Shown one piece after another: positions 48,801 to 56,888 of a stretch of 64,000 nt of DNA; the stretch's first letter is position 1; every line of letters begins with the position of its first letter. The translations under genes and the position numbers were made by a program. The notes under the pieces are model-generated. The model saw nothing but the letters and a program-made list of their open reading frames with translations, did no database searches and was not told the origin of the DNA. The stretch is taken from positions 2,976,001-3,040,000 of the forward strand of contig LR990057.1 in the NCBI GenBank assembly GCA_905147135.1. The letters are read 5' to 3'. Source of the DNA: Blastobasis lacticolella (lineage: Eukaryota; Arthropoda; Insecta; Lepidoptera; Blastobasidae).

Positions 48801-51800
48801 CACTAGTCTACGAGAAGAACATATAAAACATATAAAAACATGCCGTATGTAATAAATGCAATATAACATATGTTCAAATTAATACAATCTGTTAGTTATG
48901 CATTTGACAACCCCTCCGGCGTAAATGTATGAGATTATGTGTGAATGTGGAAGATGCGAAAGAAGTGCATCAGGATCGTAGTTTGTGCTACTCGATGTTC
49001 TCTGCCTACCCCTATGGGATACGGGCGTAAGTGTGTATATACATCATCCACCTATCGTCAAAGTTTAATTTACATATCTCATTTTGCATCAAGTATTTTT
49101 ATCTAAGTGCTAGCTTTACGACGTGCAAATTATCTAAATAGCAAATGTTCTATATTCTGTCTGCAACAACGATTAATTACTTACATTTTTAATATTTGCA
49201 ATTTTTAGGACTACTCATTCAACCTGTACATGAAGGACGACACTCTGAAACTTGAAGATGGAAACCTGGTAGTGTCGCCAATTCTGCTGGAGGACAAGTA
49301 CCGCGAAGGATTCATCCATGAGGAGCTGGACCTCACTAATTCGTAAGAAAGAAAGTCATAAACACTTTGTCCGTGCTATGCAATCCAGCGGGGCTATTGT
49401 CTAAGTCAGTTGGCAACTGAATTTGACATTAGATTATTCTACACTACGTCATCTACGTTGGCCACTGGCTATAGAGTCTACCAAATTAGAGTAATGTAAA
49501 ATAATAAAGTTGTACATATGAAATAGCCAATAGCCTCCCTGCGGCCTTAGCCAAGAGGTTTCGTTAATCTACAATCGTTTGTGGTAGAAAAAATGTATGG
49601 GATTTGACATAAGCTAACGTTATCTGACATAAGCTGTTTGTGGTAGAAATTTTATGTCCATAGACAATTCACGTACTTTCGGTGTAAAGGAGGCGGATTG
49701 GCGGATGATCCTACACAATCAGAGTCAATGTAGATGTTGGTAGAAATAGTCGAACTTCGACCTGTCAATTTTCTACCATACACGCATCACGCAAGCGGAG
49801 CTGTCAAAGATGGTTAGACCGGCTGATCAGCTATGTTATTCTCTATGACAACGTCTGTGACCGCAACGATGAAACGTGACAGATTGTGGCCAGGTTGCCA
49901 AGCAACGCGCAAATTTCTATTGAAATAATGTTGTTAGAGTGAATAGGTTCTTCCTAGACAGGCATGCTCCATCATCGTCCGCATCGTCACTTACCACTTA
50001 CTTAGGTGAGGTGGCGGTCAAATGCCTGGCTAGTCCAATTATTTTTAAAAAATCCGTCATCCGATTTCATCGTTGCGGTCAAGGAAGTTTCTTGGAATCG
50101 CACCTCAGTGCTAGATCGGGACAGTCATGATAACAGTTTTATTATTGCATATTGCTTACTCTGTGCTTACGCCATACACTCAACCCAAGCAAGCCTAAGC
50201 AAGCGATGAATTGAATATAGCTATTGAATTATTCTCGTAAGGTCACGTCCCACTCGTAATATAAACCTGTAGGATTCATAGGTTATTCTCGGAAACCGAT
50301 AATAATGCTAGTAAGAGGTTTACGAATCTACGTGTTGTACACTGAAAGTTTTGCGTACCTAACTCATTAATAAAACAATTTACATGTAAAGTAATATATT
50401 TACTGCTTTTCGAAGTATTCACCATTACATTTTAAACACTTTTTTATTCGGTCAAACTATTTTTAAAAACATGAAGACCGTTATGATTGGTCTGAAGGTA
50501 CATTTTTCACGTGTTGTTTGAAAGCTCACAGCCTCTTCCGGCCCCGTAAATGTCATTCCCTTAAAAAAGCAATTTTTAGGGAAATGAAGAAATCTCTTGG
50601 TCTGAACTATAAATAAATAAAATAAATAAATATTCGTAGACGAATTCACACAGCGCCATCTATCCCCAAACTAAGCAAAGCTTGTACTATGGGTGCTAGA
50701 TAACTGATAAACTACATAAATACTTTTTTAAATACATACTAATTATACATAGAACACCCAGACCCGTAACAGAAATTAAAATTCATCATTTCAATTTCTG
50801 CCCCGCCGGGAATCGAACTCGGGACCTTTTGCGTGGCAGACGGCATGTTAACCATTGAACCACTCAGGTCGTCAATGTAAGGTATGTGCGGGATGGGTCA
50901 GCTCTACCTTTTCAGAAGTCAAAAATGACGTTGTCATTTTCGCGGTGTGCGCCGAAGCATTGTCATGGTGCAGTAAGATGCGACTTCTAGGCCGTTTTTT
51001 CCAAACTTTTCCAATTACACAGTGTCCACTCAGCTTTAACTGTCTCTTGTTCTACAAGTGGGTCGTGCAGGCAGGATACATCCGGGAGAAAAAAAACCGC
51101 AATAATTTTTTGCCTACGCTTCTTGCCTGATTTTTATTTTATTTTATCGTATATTTTTTGCGACCGATTCCAGCTTCTAATCAATTTTCAGATGCACAGG
51201 CCAAATGGACAAGGAGTGCAAGCGGACACCATCCGGAGCTTACATTCTGCCCCCAGTGATTACGGGGAAACTGACAACCAAGAACAAATTCGCTTTCAAG
51301 TTCGGAAGAATAGAAGTCAGGGCTAAGCTTCCTTCTGGCAACTGGTTGATTCCAGGTTCGTTATTATACACTTTTGCTATATTCCATAAGGTATTAGCCT
51401 GGGAGGAACCTTGTCAAAGTAAATCGAAAAGGTAGATTCGACAAGGTTGGTATTATGTCAATCTGTGTCAAAGTAAATCGAAATTTAGGTTGATTCGACA
51501 AGGTACTATGTCATTCGGCGTTTATACGTCGCCGCTTACATACCGGACAGTAAAAGCATACGCGACGTGCCCGCATAGTCACCGCGTAGCAACCGCACAG
51601 AAAACGTGCAGTTTAACATATTAGCGCGCACATGACGTGGAGACGATGCCAGGTGCGGCACGAGTGCGACAAGATTATTGTGCGTGGACTATGCGGGCGC
51701 TCCGCGTTTGTTTACGAATGATAAAATAAGCTTTCCGTCGTTAGCATAGACACTAAAATTGCGTAAACATTTAGGACAAATAGTGCACAAATCGTGTACG

Positions 51801-54800
51801 CCTAATTCTCCAGCGAGCTGTCGTGCCGCCTTTTGTATTATAGCGGTCGTAATAAACCTTGACTAGGGCACAAAATAAGTAACTACAGGATGATCAATGA
51901 TCATCTTCATAGAAACGGCCGAAATGCGTCATTCGCTTACACATGGCTTTGATAACCAACAAATGAAACACAAAGGGAGATACGTTACGTTATTAAAAGA
52001 GCGTATAAGAACGTAATCTCTAATTCTGTTTTATCAGCAGTAATTTAATTTATTCTGATATAAAAAAAAACTGTCATTTGTCACCATTACGACATTATAG
52101 CTGAGATGACACACTGTTGAGTAGAGGTTCTTTACCTATATCAACTGTGGCCATAGAAAATATTGGAATGAACTCTTGGTCGATACGCACTTGTATTTTG
52201 TAGGCCTTTTATTTAACCGACAAATTATACAATAGTACACATAAAATAAAAATAAAAATACAACAATTCCATCTTGACCTGTTACACGTCTTCCTGGTAC
52301 ATTCATGCAAGGGCCCGCCCAAAGCAGACTTTATGTAGTCGGTCCATCGCACGGGTGATCTTCCGCGTGGTCGGGTATCCTCTACTCTTCCCTTCACGAC
52401 AAGACGCTCGATTGAGCGATGGTCTTGCCTCAAAACGTGTCCTCGAACTCAAGAAAAGTGAATTTTATCCATACTCTAACACGGCCGCTATGTGACTCGA
52501 TTGCTATCTGAAACAGTGCCTTAATCTTTCCCTACCATCTCCAGAGGTGAACCTCGAGCCCCGGGACAACATCTACGGCTCCCGAAACTACGAATCTGGT
52601 CTGATGAGGGTAGCCTTCATCAAGGGCAACGCGGAGTTCGGCAAGAAACTGTACGGAGGGCCAGTGCTGTCGGACGCGGAGCCGTACAGGTCGTACCTGA
52701 TGAAGGACAAGACTGGCATCAGTAACTGGAATAAGGAGTTCCATAACTACACCTTGATCTGGAAACCAGGTAATGGTCTTTTATCTAGTTTGATGTAACT
52801 ACGTAATTATAAATTTAACAGAGGTAATAAAATAGGGGGCCGCACAGTGATTCAGATTAGAAAAAGTGTACATAGCAAAAAAAGTCATAATTTTGACAAA
52901 AAAGAATTGCTACCGATAGGAAATCTGATTTACAACAACATTTGTTTTGTTACATTTTTCTATAAATTGTGTCTAACATGGTCAAAAAAATAAAGAAAAA
53001 GAAAATGTATTGAGGAATTTCTTTTTTTTTAATTTTTCTTGAAGCCTTTAAAAGTGTTGAAACTGAAACCTTTTCTATATTATTATTTTCAACTTTGTCT
53101 TCGTCCCCGTAAAGCAATTTTTTGCATATACTTGGCCAAAGGTTGGATTTTTTTGTTTTCGGGCAGGTACATAATTAAAAGCATTGCTAAACCACATTAT
53201 TACCATATAGAAATACGTCAAAATAACAATAATTGCCTTAAAAATTAATAACAAAATTTTAAAAATTCAATTGCGCCTCAAAGTCAAAATTATGACTTTT
53301 TTTGCTATGTTCACTTTTTTTCAAATCTGAATCACTGTGGGCCGTGGGGACCAGGCGCACATTCCTTAAATCAGGAACTAGGTAAGCGCCTGGTCGACAT
53401 TAGTAAGGACCAGAAGGCTGGCCTCTACTTGGGTTAGCGTATAAGCATCGTTACTCCCAAACGGATAGACCGATTTGGATGCGATTTTCTTTATTTGAAA
53501 GCCGTTTTAATTGAAATCGTTTTAAGCTTTGTTTCATTAAAATCGGTTGCGTACTTTAGATAATATTTGAGTTTAAGTAAACTAATCCGACTTTTTCTGT
53601 CGATTAAGTTTTAATATAATGTGATTCTCAATTCAAATGTGATGGCAAACTCAAAGAAAAAATGGTTAAGGTTGTAAATTCATGTAACTTGTAATATATG
53701 TTGTTAACAGCAGTGCATCTCTGGGATGACCTCCCGGTGGATATAAGACGATCTCCTAATAAATATATCTTTAAAACAGCGGAACACTTTAAATAACAAT
53801 TTCTCGCACGTTGTGTTAGCTTTATTTGCTTTCTCTTTTCTTTCTTTTTCTTCTGGTATCCAACCGAAAATACCTGTACCGTCAGTCTTGGTTTGTCAAT
53901 ACATGTCTTATTTGCTTAATCATAAATAAGTACTTAGTACTTAATGTGTTCAGCAATATTTGTGTCAATCATCTTGCACCGCCCTGTAATTTTTCATACT
54001 ATAAACTCTCCGGTTGACTGGTAGAGAAAGCTATGAAGCTTTAAGTCCGCCATTGTATGTAATAGTGTATGAATTTTTTAAATAAATAAATAAATATCTG
54101 CCTTACAGACGGCTTAACCTTGCAAGTGGACGGCGAGGTGTACGGCACGCTGGCTCCAGGCGAAGGCTTCTACTCGAGCGCGCGGCAGCACGCCGTGCCG
54201 CACGCCGCGCACTGGCTCAAGGGCACCATCATGGCGCCGCTGGATCAGATGGTATGAATATTCATGTAGATTCAAATTGGTCGTGAATCAAAGTCTCTCA
54301 GCGAATGTTGTATTAAATTTTATGTTTGGCAAATAAAACAGATGTGTAGGAACTTTGGCGAAGTAAATCGAAATGGAGGTGATTTAACTTTTTCCCATTT
54401 TAGTAAACACCTATCAGGAATGAAGTGACCTGTCAATTGGGCGCTAGTTCAGCGTTTTATGTAGCAACTTCCGGTGTTGCTACGTATTGCGTGTAGTATT
54501 CTGTGACAGACTTCAAATGCCGCCAGAATTTTAGAAGGTCTACAATAACGAAAGCTACTCAACAGCGTCGAGTTATAATCCGTCTTTAAAGTTTACTATT
54601 GCCCGTAAAATTAAGTTTAGTATACTCATGTTTCCGCATTATGTCTAAGTAACCTGAGTCCCTGGTGTATTTGCTAGTAAGAAATTACTTGCCTTCATTA
54701 AACCAGACCACCACCAAAAAAAAATGATCACAGAAACTCGATTGAACACATTTTAACTCTGTTCTCCAGTTCTACATCTCCCTCGGGCTTCGAGTTGGCG

Positions 54801-54955
54801 GTATCCACGACTTCGCTGATGACGTCCCCGGAAAGCCCTGGAGGAACAGGGGGAACAAGGCCCTCATCAACTTCTACGACGACAAGAACACCTGGTACCC
54901 CACCTGGATGGAACCCGAGCTCAAGATTGATTACGTCAGGGTTTACTCCCTTTAA
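36753..54955 (+). CDS. BGRP: beta-1,3-glucan recognition protein, gene 1 (8 exons, complete)
   Basis: This is a secreted pattern-recognition protein predicted to bind fungal beta-1,3-glucan in hemolymph and to start melanization and Toll proteolytic cascades (family knowledge). Exons are 36753-36888, 46879-47103, 48320-48564, 49209-49342, 51192-51355, 52545-52769, 54109-54251 and 54770-54955. Every junction is GT/AG, intron phases run 1,1,0,2,1,1,0, and the joined frame is 485 aa, close to the usual 480-500. Order of parts: signal peptide about 1-20, CBM39 about 24-121, Pro-rich linker about 122-156, GH16-like domain about 157-485. Cys157, Cys171, Cys248 and Cys256 look like the family's disulfide cysteines. 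At the GH16 active site the expected E-I-D-x-x-E is replaced: the aligned positions are Leu321, Arg323 and Phe326, so it should bind rather than cut glucan. A paralog follows in tandem at 59236. A 4-way choice of BGRP subtype cannot be made by eye. Confidence 0.93.
38670..38820 (-). pseudogene. LINE RT C-terminus fragment (CR1/Jockey-like)
   Basis: 'actggggtggcaaacacgcttacagcctgcctgatggtaagc...acgcgctgcctaccccg...caccctttt'. Minus-strand copy of the 14689 family. Confidence 0.6.
38877..38965 (-). mobile_element. RTE LINE tail scrap
   Basis: 'catcagcatcatcatcctggtagtcaatcccagcttcggcc' is the minus-strand end of the 21602-type element. Confidence 0.5.
39231..39605 (-). mobile_element. SINE-A split by a MITE
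   Basis: 'cccggttgtgctctcgcttacaagggccc...tttggcaga' before and 'ggtaatgactgtcgtctgaatgtgcacg' after the insertion; ends at 'ctcaccgtaaggagcatcg'. The tRNA head is absent. Confidence 0.75.
39303..39534. mobile_element. MITE nested in SINE-A ('gtagccgtattcacaatg' TIR)
   Basis: 'gtagccgtattcacaatg' and, at the right in reverse complement, 'gtagccatattcacaatg'. Interior has 'cggattcggatacggaatcg' and related imperfect repeats. Confidence 0.85.
40086..40275 (+). repeat. Repeat D
   Basis: 'ctagtggatcggcgcgactttgttcgcg...gacagacggcgggaagcgactttgttttatactat'. Most complete plus-strand copy. Confidence 0.65.
40478..40870 (+). repeat. LINE 3' end block and dispersed repeat
   Basis: 'agaaggatgaggtagcaag...cctcacagtgacaacacctgg...gcaggtgttaggggcgacagttaccac' is shared with 60858-61050. 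40785-40870 is the 'cgacttcgtccgcgtaaaattcgg' repeat. Confidence 0.5.
41404..41525. repeat. Tandem duplication, period 62 bp
   Basis: 'ctgttaagatttttacataatatataagtacctcgtagatatacaggctgtccggta' at 41404 recurs at 41466 with three changes. Confidence 0.85.
41508..41934. mobile_element. 427-bp element with about 50-bp terminal inverted repeats
   Basis: Left 'acagggtgtccggtaacgaatggataacctt'; the right end reads in reverse complement 'acagggtgtccggtaatgaatggataacctt' and the match continues through 'aaatgtctta'. No ORF inside. Confidence 0.85.
41980..42372. mobile_element. LINE fragments
   Basis: 41980-42062 (plus) 'ggcggtgaccactttctatcaggtagcccgcttgcctg' is a LINE end. 42236-42372 (minus) is an RTE tail scrap ('gcttcttggaggttgggccactcg'). 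Confidence 0.5.
43018..43165 (-). mobile_element. LINE 3' end fragment
   Basis: 'ttttttatgtattacggcagacaaacaggcaagcgagccacctgatggaaagtggtcaccgccgcc'. Same as 6719 and 15459. Confidence 0.65.
43857..44085 (+). mobile_element. SINE-A, 5' truncated
   Basis: From 'attgaatgtgtaaacatgatccaatctggtcagg' to 'attaacgctaagatgatt', interrupted by about 70 bp near 43995-44060. Confidence 0.7.
45694..45882. mobile_element. MITE with about 57-bp terminal inverted repeats
   Basis: 'agggctgagtgtgagttttgcttcgactttactttactatcgcg' and onward to 'tttgcgtttacgt' is mirrored at the right with two mismatches. Flanked by 'atg' on both sides, a possible short target duplication. Confidence 0.9.
46573..46852 (-). pseudogene. 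LINE RT C-terminus fragment abutting BGRP exon 2
   Basis: Minus strand reads '[20 protein letters not shown]' then '[16 protein letters not shown]' and 'NVHGLR', with the poly-A end at 46573. Same family as 14689. The splice acceptor of exon 2 follows at 46878. Confidence 0.8.
46879..47103 (+). CDS. BGRP: BGRP gene 1 exon 2: CBM39 core
   Basis: 75 codons carry almost the whole glucan-binding CBM39 domain, including '[12 protein letters not shown]', '[11 protein letters not shown]' and '[18 protein letters not shown]'. The aromatic-rich '[14 protein letters not shown]' stretch is the most conserved part of the family. The acceptor is 'ctttccag' and the donor 'g|gtgagc'. Length is identical (225 bp) to exon 2 of the downstream paralog. 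A LINE fragment ends about 27 bp upstream of the acceptor. Confidence 0.95.
47104..48319 (+). other. Intron 2 of BGRP gene 1
   Basis: Dominated by a retroposon C copy (47215-47808) with a nested insertion. 47810-48319 is AT-rich and unassigned except for 'ttttttttct' before the acceptor. Confidence 0.85.
47215..47808 (+). mobile_element. Retroposon C with internal duplication and nested insertion
   Basis: The segment 'gtctccgta.gct...aaaatgg...ataacctcccctttcgtgggaga' is present twice (47310-47432, 47433-47555). At 47562-47768 an unrelated 207-bp sequence ending (aaaat)n separates 'ggccctaag' from 'tcctgcagtagactgttatgggc'. Confidence 0.75.
48320..48564 (+). CDS. BGRP: BGRP gene 1 exon 3: linker and GH16-like start
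   Basis: Encodes a short polar stretch, then a Pro-rich linker ('[15 protein letters not shown]'), then the start of the C-terminal domain with Cys157 and Cys171 and '[12 protein letters not shown]...NWEPEIKF', the usual entry to the GH16 fold. Acceptor 'gtccag', donor 'ccg|gttagt' in phase 0. It is 45 bp shorter than the matching exon of gene 2, the difference being in the linker. Confidence 0.93.
48565..49208 (+). other. Intron 3 of BGRP gene 1
   Basis: 644 bp, AT-rich; no repeat recognised beyond short A/T runs. Confidence 0.85.
49209..49342 (+). CDS. BGRP: BGRP gene 1 exon 4
   Basis: Continues the GH16-like domain: '[18 protein letters not shown]' followed by '[12 protein letters not shown]' and 'EELDLTN'. 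The exon is 134 bp, exactly as in the paralog, and ends in phase 2 at 'tc|gtaaga'. Acceptor 'atttttag'. Confidence 0.92.
50400..51075 (-). pseudogene. mariner transposase remnant (minus strand), split by SINE-B
   Basis: Upstream half (51075-50875) reads '[11 protein letters not shown]' and then '[20 protein letters not shown]', '[11 protein letters not shown]'. 'HHDNAS' carries the second catalytic Asp of the D,D34D triad. After SINE-B the rest reads 'RPRDFF', '[15 protein letters not shown]' and ends 'NGEYFEKQ' with a stop at 50400. Frameshifts and stops show it is dead. The N-terminal half is missing, cut off near exon 5. Confidence 0.85.
50609..50874 (-). mobile_element. SINE-B, full length, inside mariner
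   Basis: Minus strand: head 'gacgacctgagtggttcaatggttaacatgccgtctgccacgc' with 'gagttcgattccc' B box, conserved body, tail (aaat)n on the plus-strand left at 50609-50631. Confidence 0.88.
51192..51355 (+). CDS. BGRP: BGRP gene 1 exon 5
   Basis: Begins with the split Ser247, then '[11 protein letters not shown]' (Cys248 and Cys256), '[13 protein letters not shown]', and '[20 protein letters not shown]', the conserved strand leading into the former active site. Acceptor 'ttttcag', donor 'g|gttcgt' (weaker than the others but the only frame-preserving choice). Joins exon 6 to read '[12 protein letters not shown]'. Confidence 0.92.
51530..51830 (+). repeat. GC-rich dispersed repeat shared with 16160
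   Basis: 'cgccgcttacataccggacagtaaaagc...catagtcaccgcgtagcaaccg...tattagcgcgcacatgacg...aaaataagctttc', matching the reverse complement of 16160-16450 in order. Confidence 0.65.
52209..52440 (-). pseudogene. LINE RT C-terminal fragment
   Basis: Minus-strand frame '[20 protein letters not shown]', '[10 protein letters not shown]', '[15 protein letters not shown]'. The 'GRxPxRWxDxIK...RxxWN' pattern is the end of non-LTR reverse transcriptase polyproteins. Confidence 0.75.
52545..52769 (+). CDS. BGRP: BGRP gene 1 exon 6: degenerate GH16 active site
   Basis: Reads '[19 protein letters not shown]' then '[10 protein letters not shown]'. In active GH16 enzymes the position after 'SG' carries E-I-D-x-x-E. 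Here Leu321, Arg323 and Phe326 occupy the nucleophile, helper Asp and acid/base positions. The rest ('[13 protein letters not shown]', '[14 protein letters not shown]') keeps the family fold. Acceptor 'ctccag', donor 'g|gtaatg'. Confidence 0.94.
52838..53343. mobile_element. 506-bp MITE with about 60-bp terminal inverted repeats
   Basis: 'ggccgcacagtgattcagattagaaaaagtgtacatagcaaaaaaagtcataattttgac' is mirrored by 'gtcaaaattatgactttttttgctatgttcac' to 'gaatcactgtgggcc'. Interior is AT-rich, no transposase. Confidence 0.88.
53710..54096 (+). pseudogene. LINE 3' end abutting BGRP exon 7
   Basis: 53710-53796 encodes '[20 protein letters not shown]' and 'FKTAEHFK' then stop, the C-terminus of a LINE reverse transcriptase. 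The 3' UTR ('gactggtagagaaagctatgaagctttaagtccgccattgta') ends in (aaat)n at 54078-54096. Confidence 0.8.
54109..54251 (+). CDS. BGRP: BGRP gene 1 exon 7
   Basis: Encodes '[21 protein letters not shown]', then an Ala/His-rich loop and '[13 protein letters not shown]'. GC content is clearly higher than in the flanking introns. The acceptor 'ccttacag' lies only about 13 bp after the (aaat)n tail of a LINE 3' end. Donor 'atg|gtatga', phase 0. Confidence 0.93.
54252..54769 (+). other. Intron 7 of BGRP gene 1
   Basis: 518 bp without recognised repeats. Confidence 0.85.
54770..54955 (+). CDS. BGRP: BGRP gene 1 exon 8 and stop
   Basis: Encodes '[18 protein letters not shown]', '[17 protein letters not shown]' and the C-terminal strand '[12 protein letters not shown]' before TAA at 54953. 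The 'DYVRVYSL' end matches where GNBP/BGRP proteins normally finish. A polyadenylation signal follows 150 bp later. Confidence 0.94.
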   Translation, partial: FYISLGLRVGGIHDFADDVPGKPWRNRGNKALINFYDDKNTWYPTWMEPELKIDYVRVYSL

Positions 54956-55102
54956 AGTAGTTTTAGGCAAAGAGTGAGCAATATCAGACTTCGTTATCAT
55001 TAGCCACCTGGTATAAGTAATGGCCTTCGTATGAAGTCTTGGTGTGCAAGAATTCGGCGTGAAAATTTGACTAGAGAAATTAAAAAAGTTATTACGATTT
55101 TG

Positions 55103-55108
55103 AATAAA
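55103..55108 (+). promoter_or_regulatory. Polyadenylation signal AATAAA of BGRP gene 1
   Basis: The first AATAAA downstream of the gene 1 stop codon, in 'tgaataaaaaattt'. It would give a 3' UTR of roughly 170 bases. Other A-rich hexamers occur further on, so the exact cleavage site is an inference. Confidence 0.6.
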
Positions 55109-55927
55109 AAATTTATAATGGATTCCACGCATAGACGATGTCCTAATTAGCAACAGTCGTGCGTGCTGTGCGGCGCGGAGACCACAAAACCGCCCGTTGC
55201 ACGACCACGGTGGTACGACCATTTCCAATCAGGACAGCGTCTTACCTACTTCATTGAAGGATTCATGGTGAAAGACAAACAAAGACTGGTCAATTTATAG
55301 GATCTATTAACTGGTTACCATAATTAATAAGTTTCGCGGACTTAAAAAATATACGGACGGGTACTCTCTAAAATTGTAAGTGAAGTATAAAAATAGCTCA
55401 TTTATAAAAGTGCGTGCTTTGACACTGTCACTGGCGTGTCAGCGCGGTACAAAATAAAACAAAATGGCGGCAGATTGCCTTCTAGTGTAGAATGGCGTCC
55501 GTAATTTTTTTTCAGCACCGTGCTAAAGTTTGAGATAGATCTAAACTGTTAATATGATGAATACTCATAGACGGTAATCTAATTATAGGTAACTGCATTG
55601 AACCTCAGACCAAATAAGAAATAAAGACAGAATCCTGCGAACAACATACGTCAAACTACGCCATGTTGTGGTCACACGCATACATTGACAACCAAACTAT
55701 TGGATACCAAACCACGCCATGGCACACATGTTTACGAAACCGGCCTCATGTCACTGTTGACAGCGCGCCATATTTATTTCTTATTTGATCTGAGCATTGA
55801 ACATTATAATTATGTAATTGTATTGATTATGTAAAATGTGATATTTAACTAAATTACATACTTACCAATAACTAAATCTCAATAGTTTTATTTTACTCTT
55901 TTACACTGCTACAGACGTATCAGCGGG

Positions 55928-56137
55928 CTAATTACGTAACTCTGTTACTAACAATTCTCTGATTTCAATTATTGAAATTGTTACTTTTGCGATTCCGTAT
56001 CGATTTCATGGATTCAGTTGCTAACAAAGTTCCATTGCAATAAACTGAAACTATTAATTCGATCATACGTAATCGCAAAAGTAACAATTTCAATAATTGA
56101 AATCAGATCATTGTTAGCAACTAAGTTATGTAATTAG
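55928..56137. mobile_element. 210-bp MITE with about 70-bp terminal inverted repeats
   Basis: 'ctaattacgtaac' at the left and 'gttatgtaattag' at the right; inner arms 'tgatttcaattattgaaattgttacttttgcgatt' are perfectly mirrored. Confidence 0.9.
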
Positions 56138-56565
56138 TTGGTGGTTGCTCACAACGACATGACATTTCAAAATGGTGACACTTAGTTCCAGTTTTGGCCA
56201 CCGTGTCAGAGAAGCTTGTGGCACTGCAAGTATCAGTAATGGACCTACACTCGCAGGCCTCTCAAGCACTGTAGCGCTACACTAAACAGCTGTTTCCGAA
56301 TATCATTATTCACCCAACAGCTCGTCCAAATTTCGACAGTTTGCCGTATTCTAGCGTATTCGACTACGGTATATGATAGCCCATTGGAGAATAAGGATAC
56401 CGGACCTTGCCCGGTAATATCGGTTAAGTAAGTAATTTTCGTGTTTCAATCAAAGTTCAAGACAGCAAACAATCTAACCTTTCTCTTTATAATTTTAATA
56501 TGATACAGATATACCGCGGAAATTGGAACACTTCAATACCGCGATATAGGATAACGGAAAGTTGG

Positions 56566-56820
56566 TAGAGCTCGTCTAGTCTAAAATGACGCGCTCCACT
56601 ACTTAGTTAGTTGATTTCGATGTGTGAGTGCAAATATTGATAACGACACTTCATCTGTGTGGCAGCCAATGAACGACGCGTGCTCCGACGTTTGAATCTC
56701 ACCGGCAACTGAATGACCAATTACAACGGCATTTGTATATGTATTGCGTCCATATTTTAAACTTGCTTGTGTGCGTTAATGCGATAGTGGGGCGCGTCAT
56801 TTTAGATTAGACGAGCTCTA
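56566..56820. mobile_element. MITE copy 2 (same family as 2520), inverted
   Basis: 'tagagctcgtctagtctaaaatgacgcg' to 'cgcgtcattttagattagacgagctcta', interior colinear with the reverse complement of 2520-2787. Confidence 0.85.
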
Positions 56821-56832
56821 CCTGTATGGACG

Positions 56833-56888
56833 GATAATCATTATGAGTATCCTAGAGCTTTCCTATTGGAGTGATAGATGTCGCTACA
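56833..56888 (-). repeat. LTR fragment of the TRIM-like element
   Basis: Reverse complement 'tgtagcgacatctatcactccaataggaaagctctaggatactca' matches the first about 55 bp of the LTR at 28963. It begins exactly with the element's terminal TG. Confidence 0.75.

Larger units (their letters stand above)
49343..51191 (+). other. Intron 4 of BGRP gene 1
   Basis: Contains a mariner transposase remnant on the minus strand with a SINE-B nested in it. 49343-50330 is unassigned. Confidence 0.85.
51356..52544 (+). other. Intron 5 of BGRP gene 1
   Basis: 51415-51515 has two copies of 'tgtcaaagtaaatcgaaa...gattcgacaaggt' about 53 bp apart. 51530-51830 is the GC-rich repeat shared with 16160. 52209-52440 is a LINE tail on the minus strand. 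Confidence 0.85.
52770..54108 (+). other. Intron 6 of BGRP gene 1
   Basis: Holds a 506-bp MITE (52838-53343) and a LINE 3' end (53710-54096) running to the acceptor of exon 7. 53450-53600 is the dispersed 'aaacggatagaccgatttgg' repeat. Confidence 0.85.

Noticed and set aside
54728..55228. 166-codon minus-strand frame at the 3' end of gene 1
   Set aside because: Antisense to exon 8, whose splice sites and protein match are clear.
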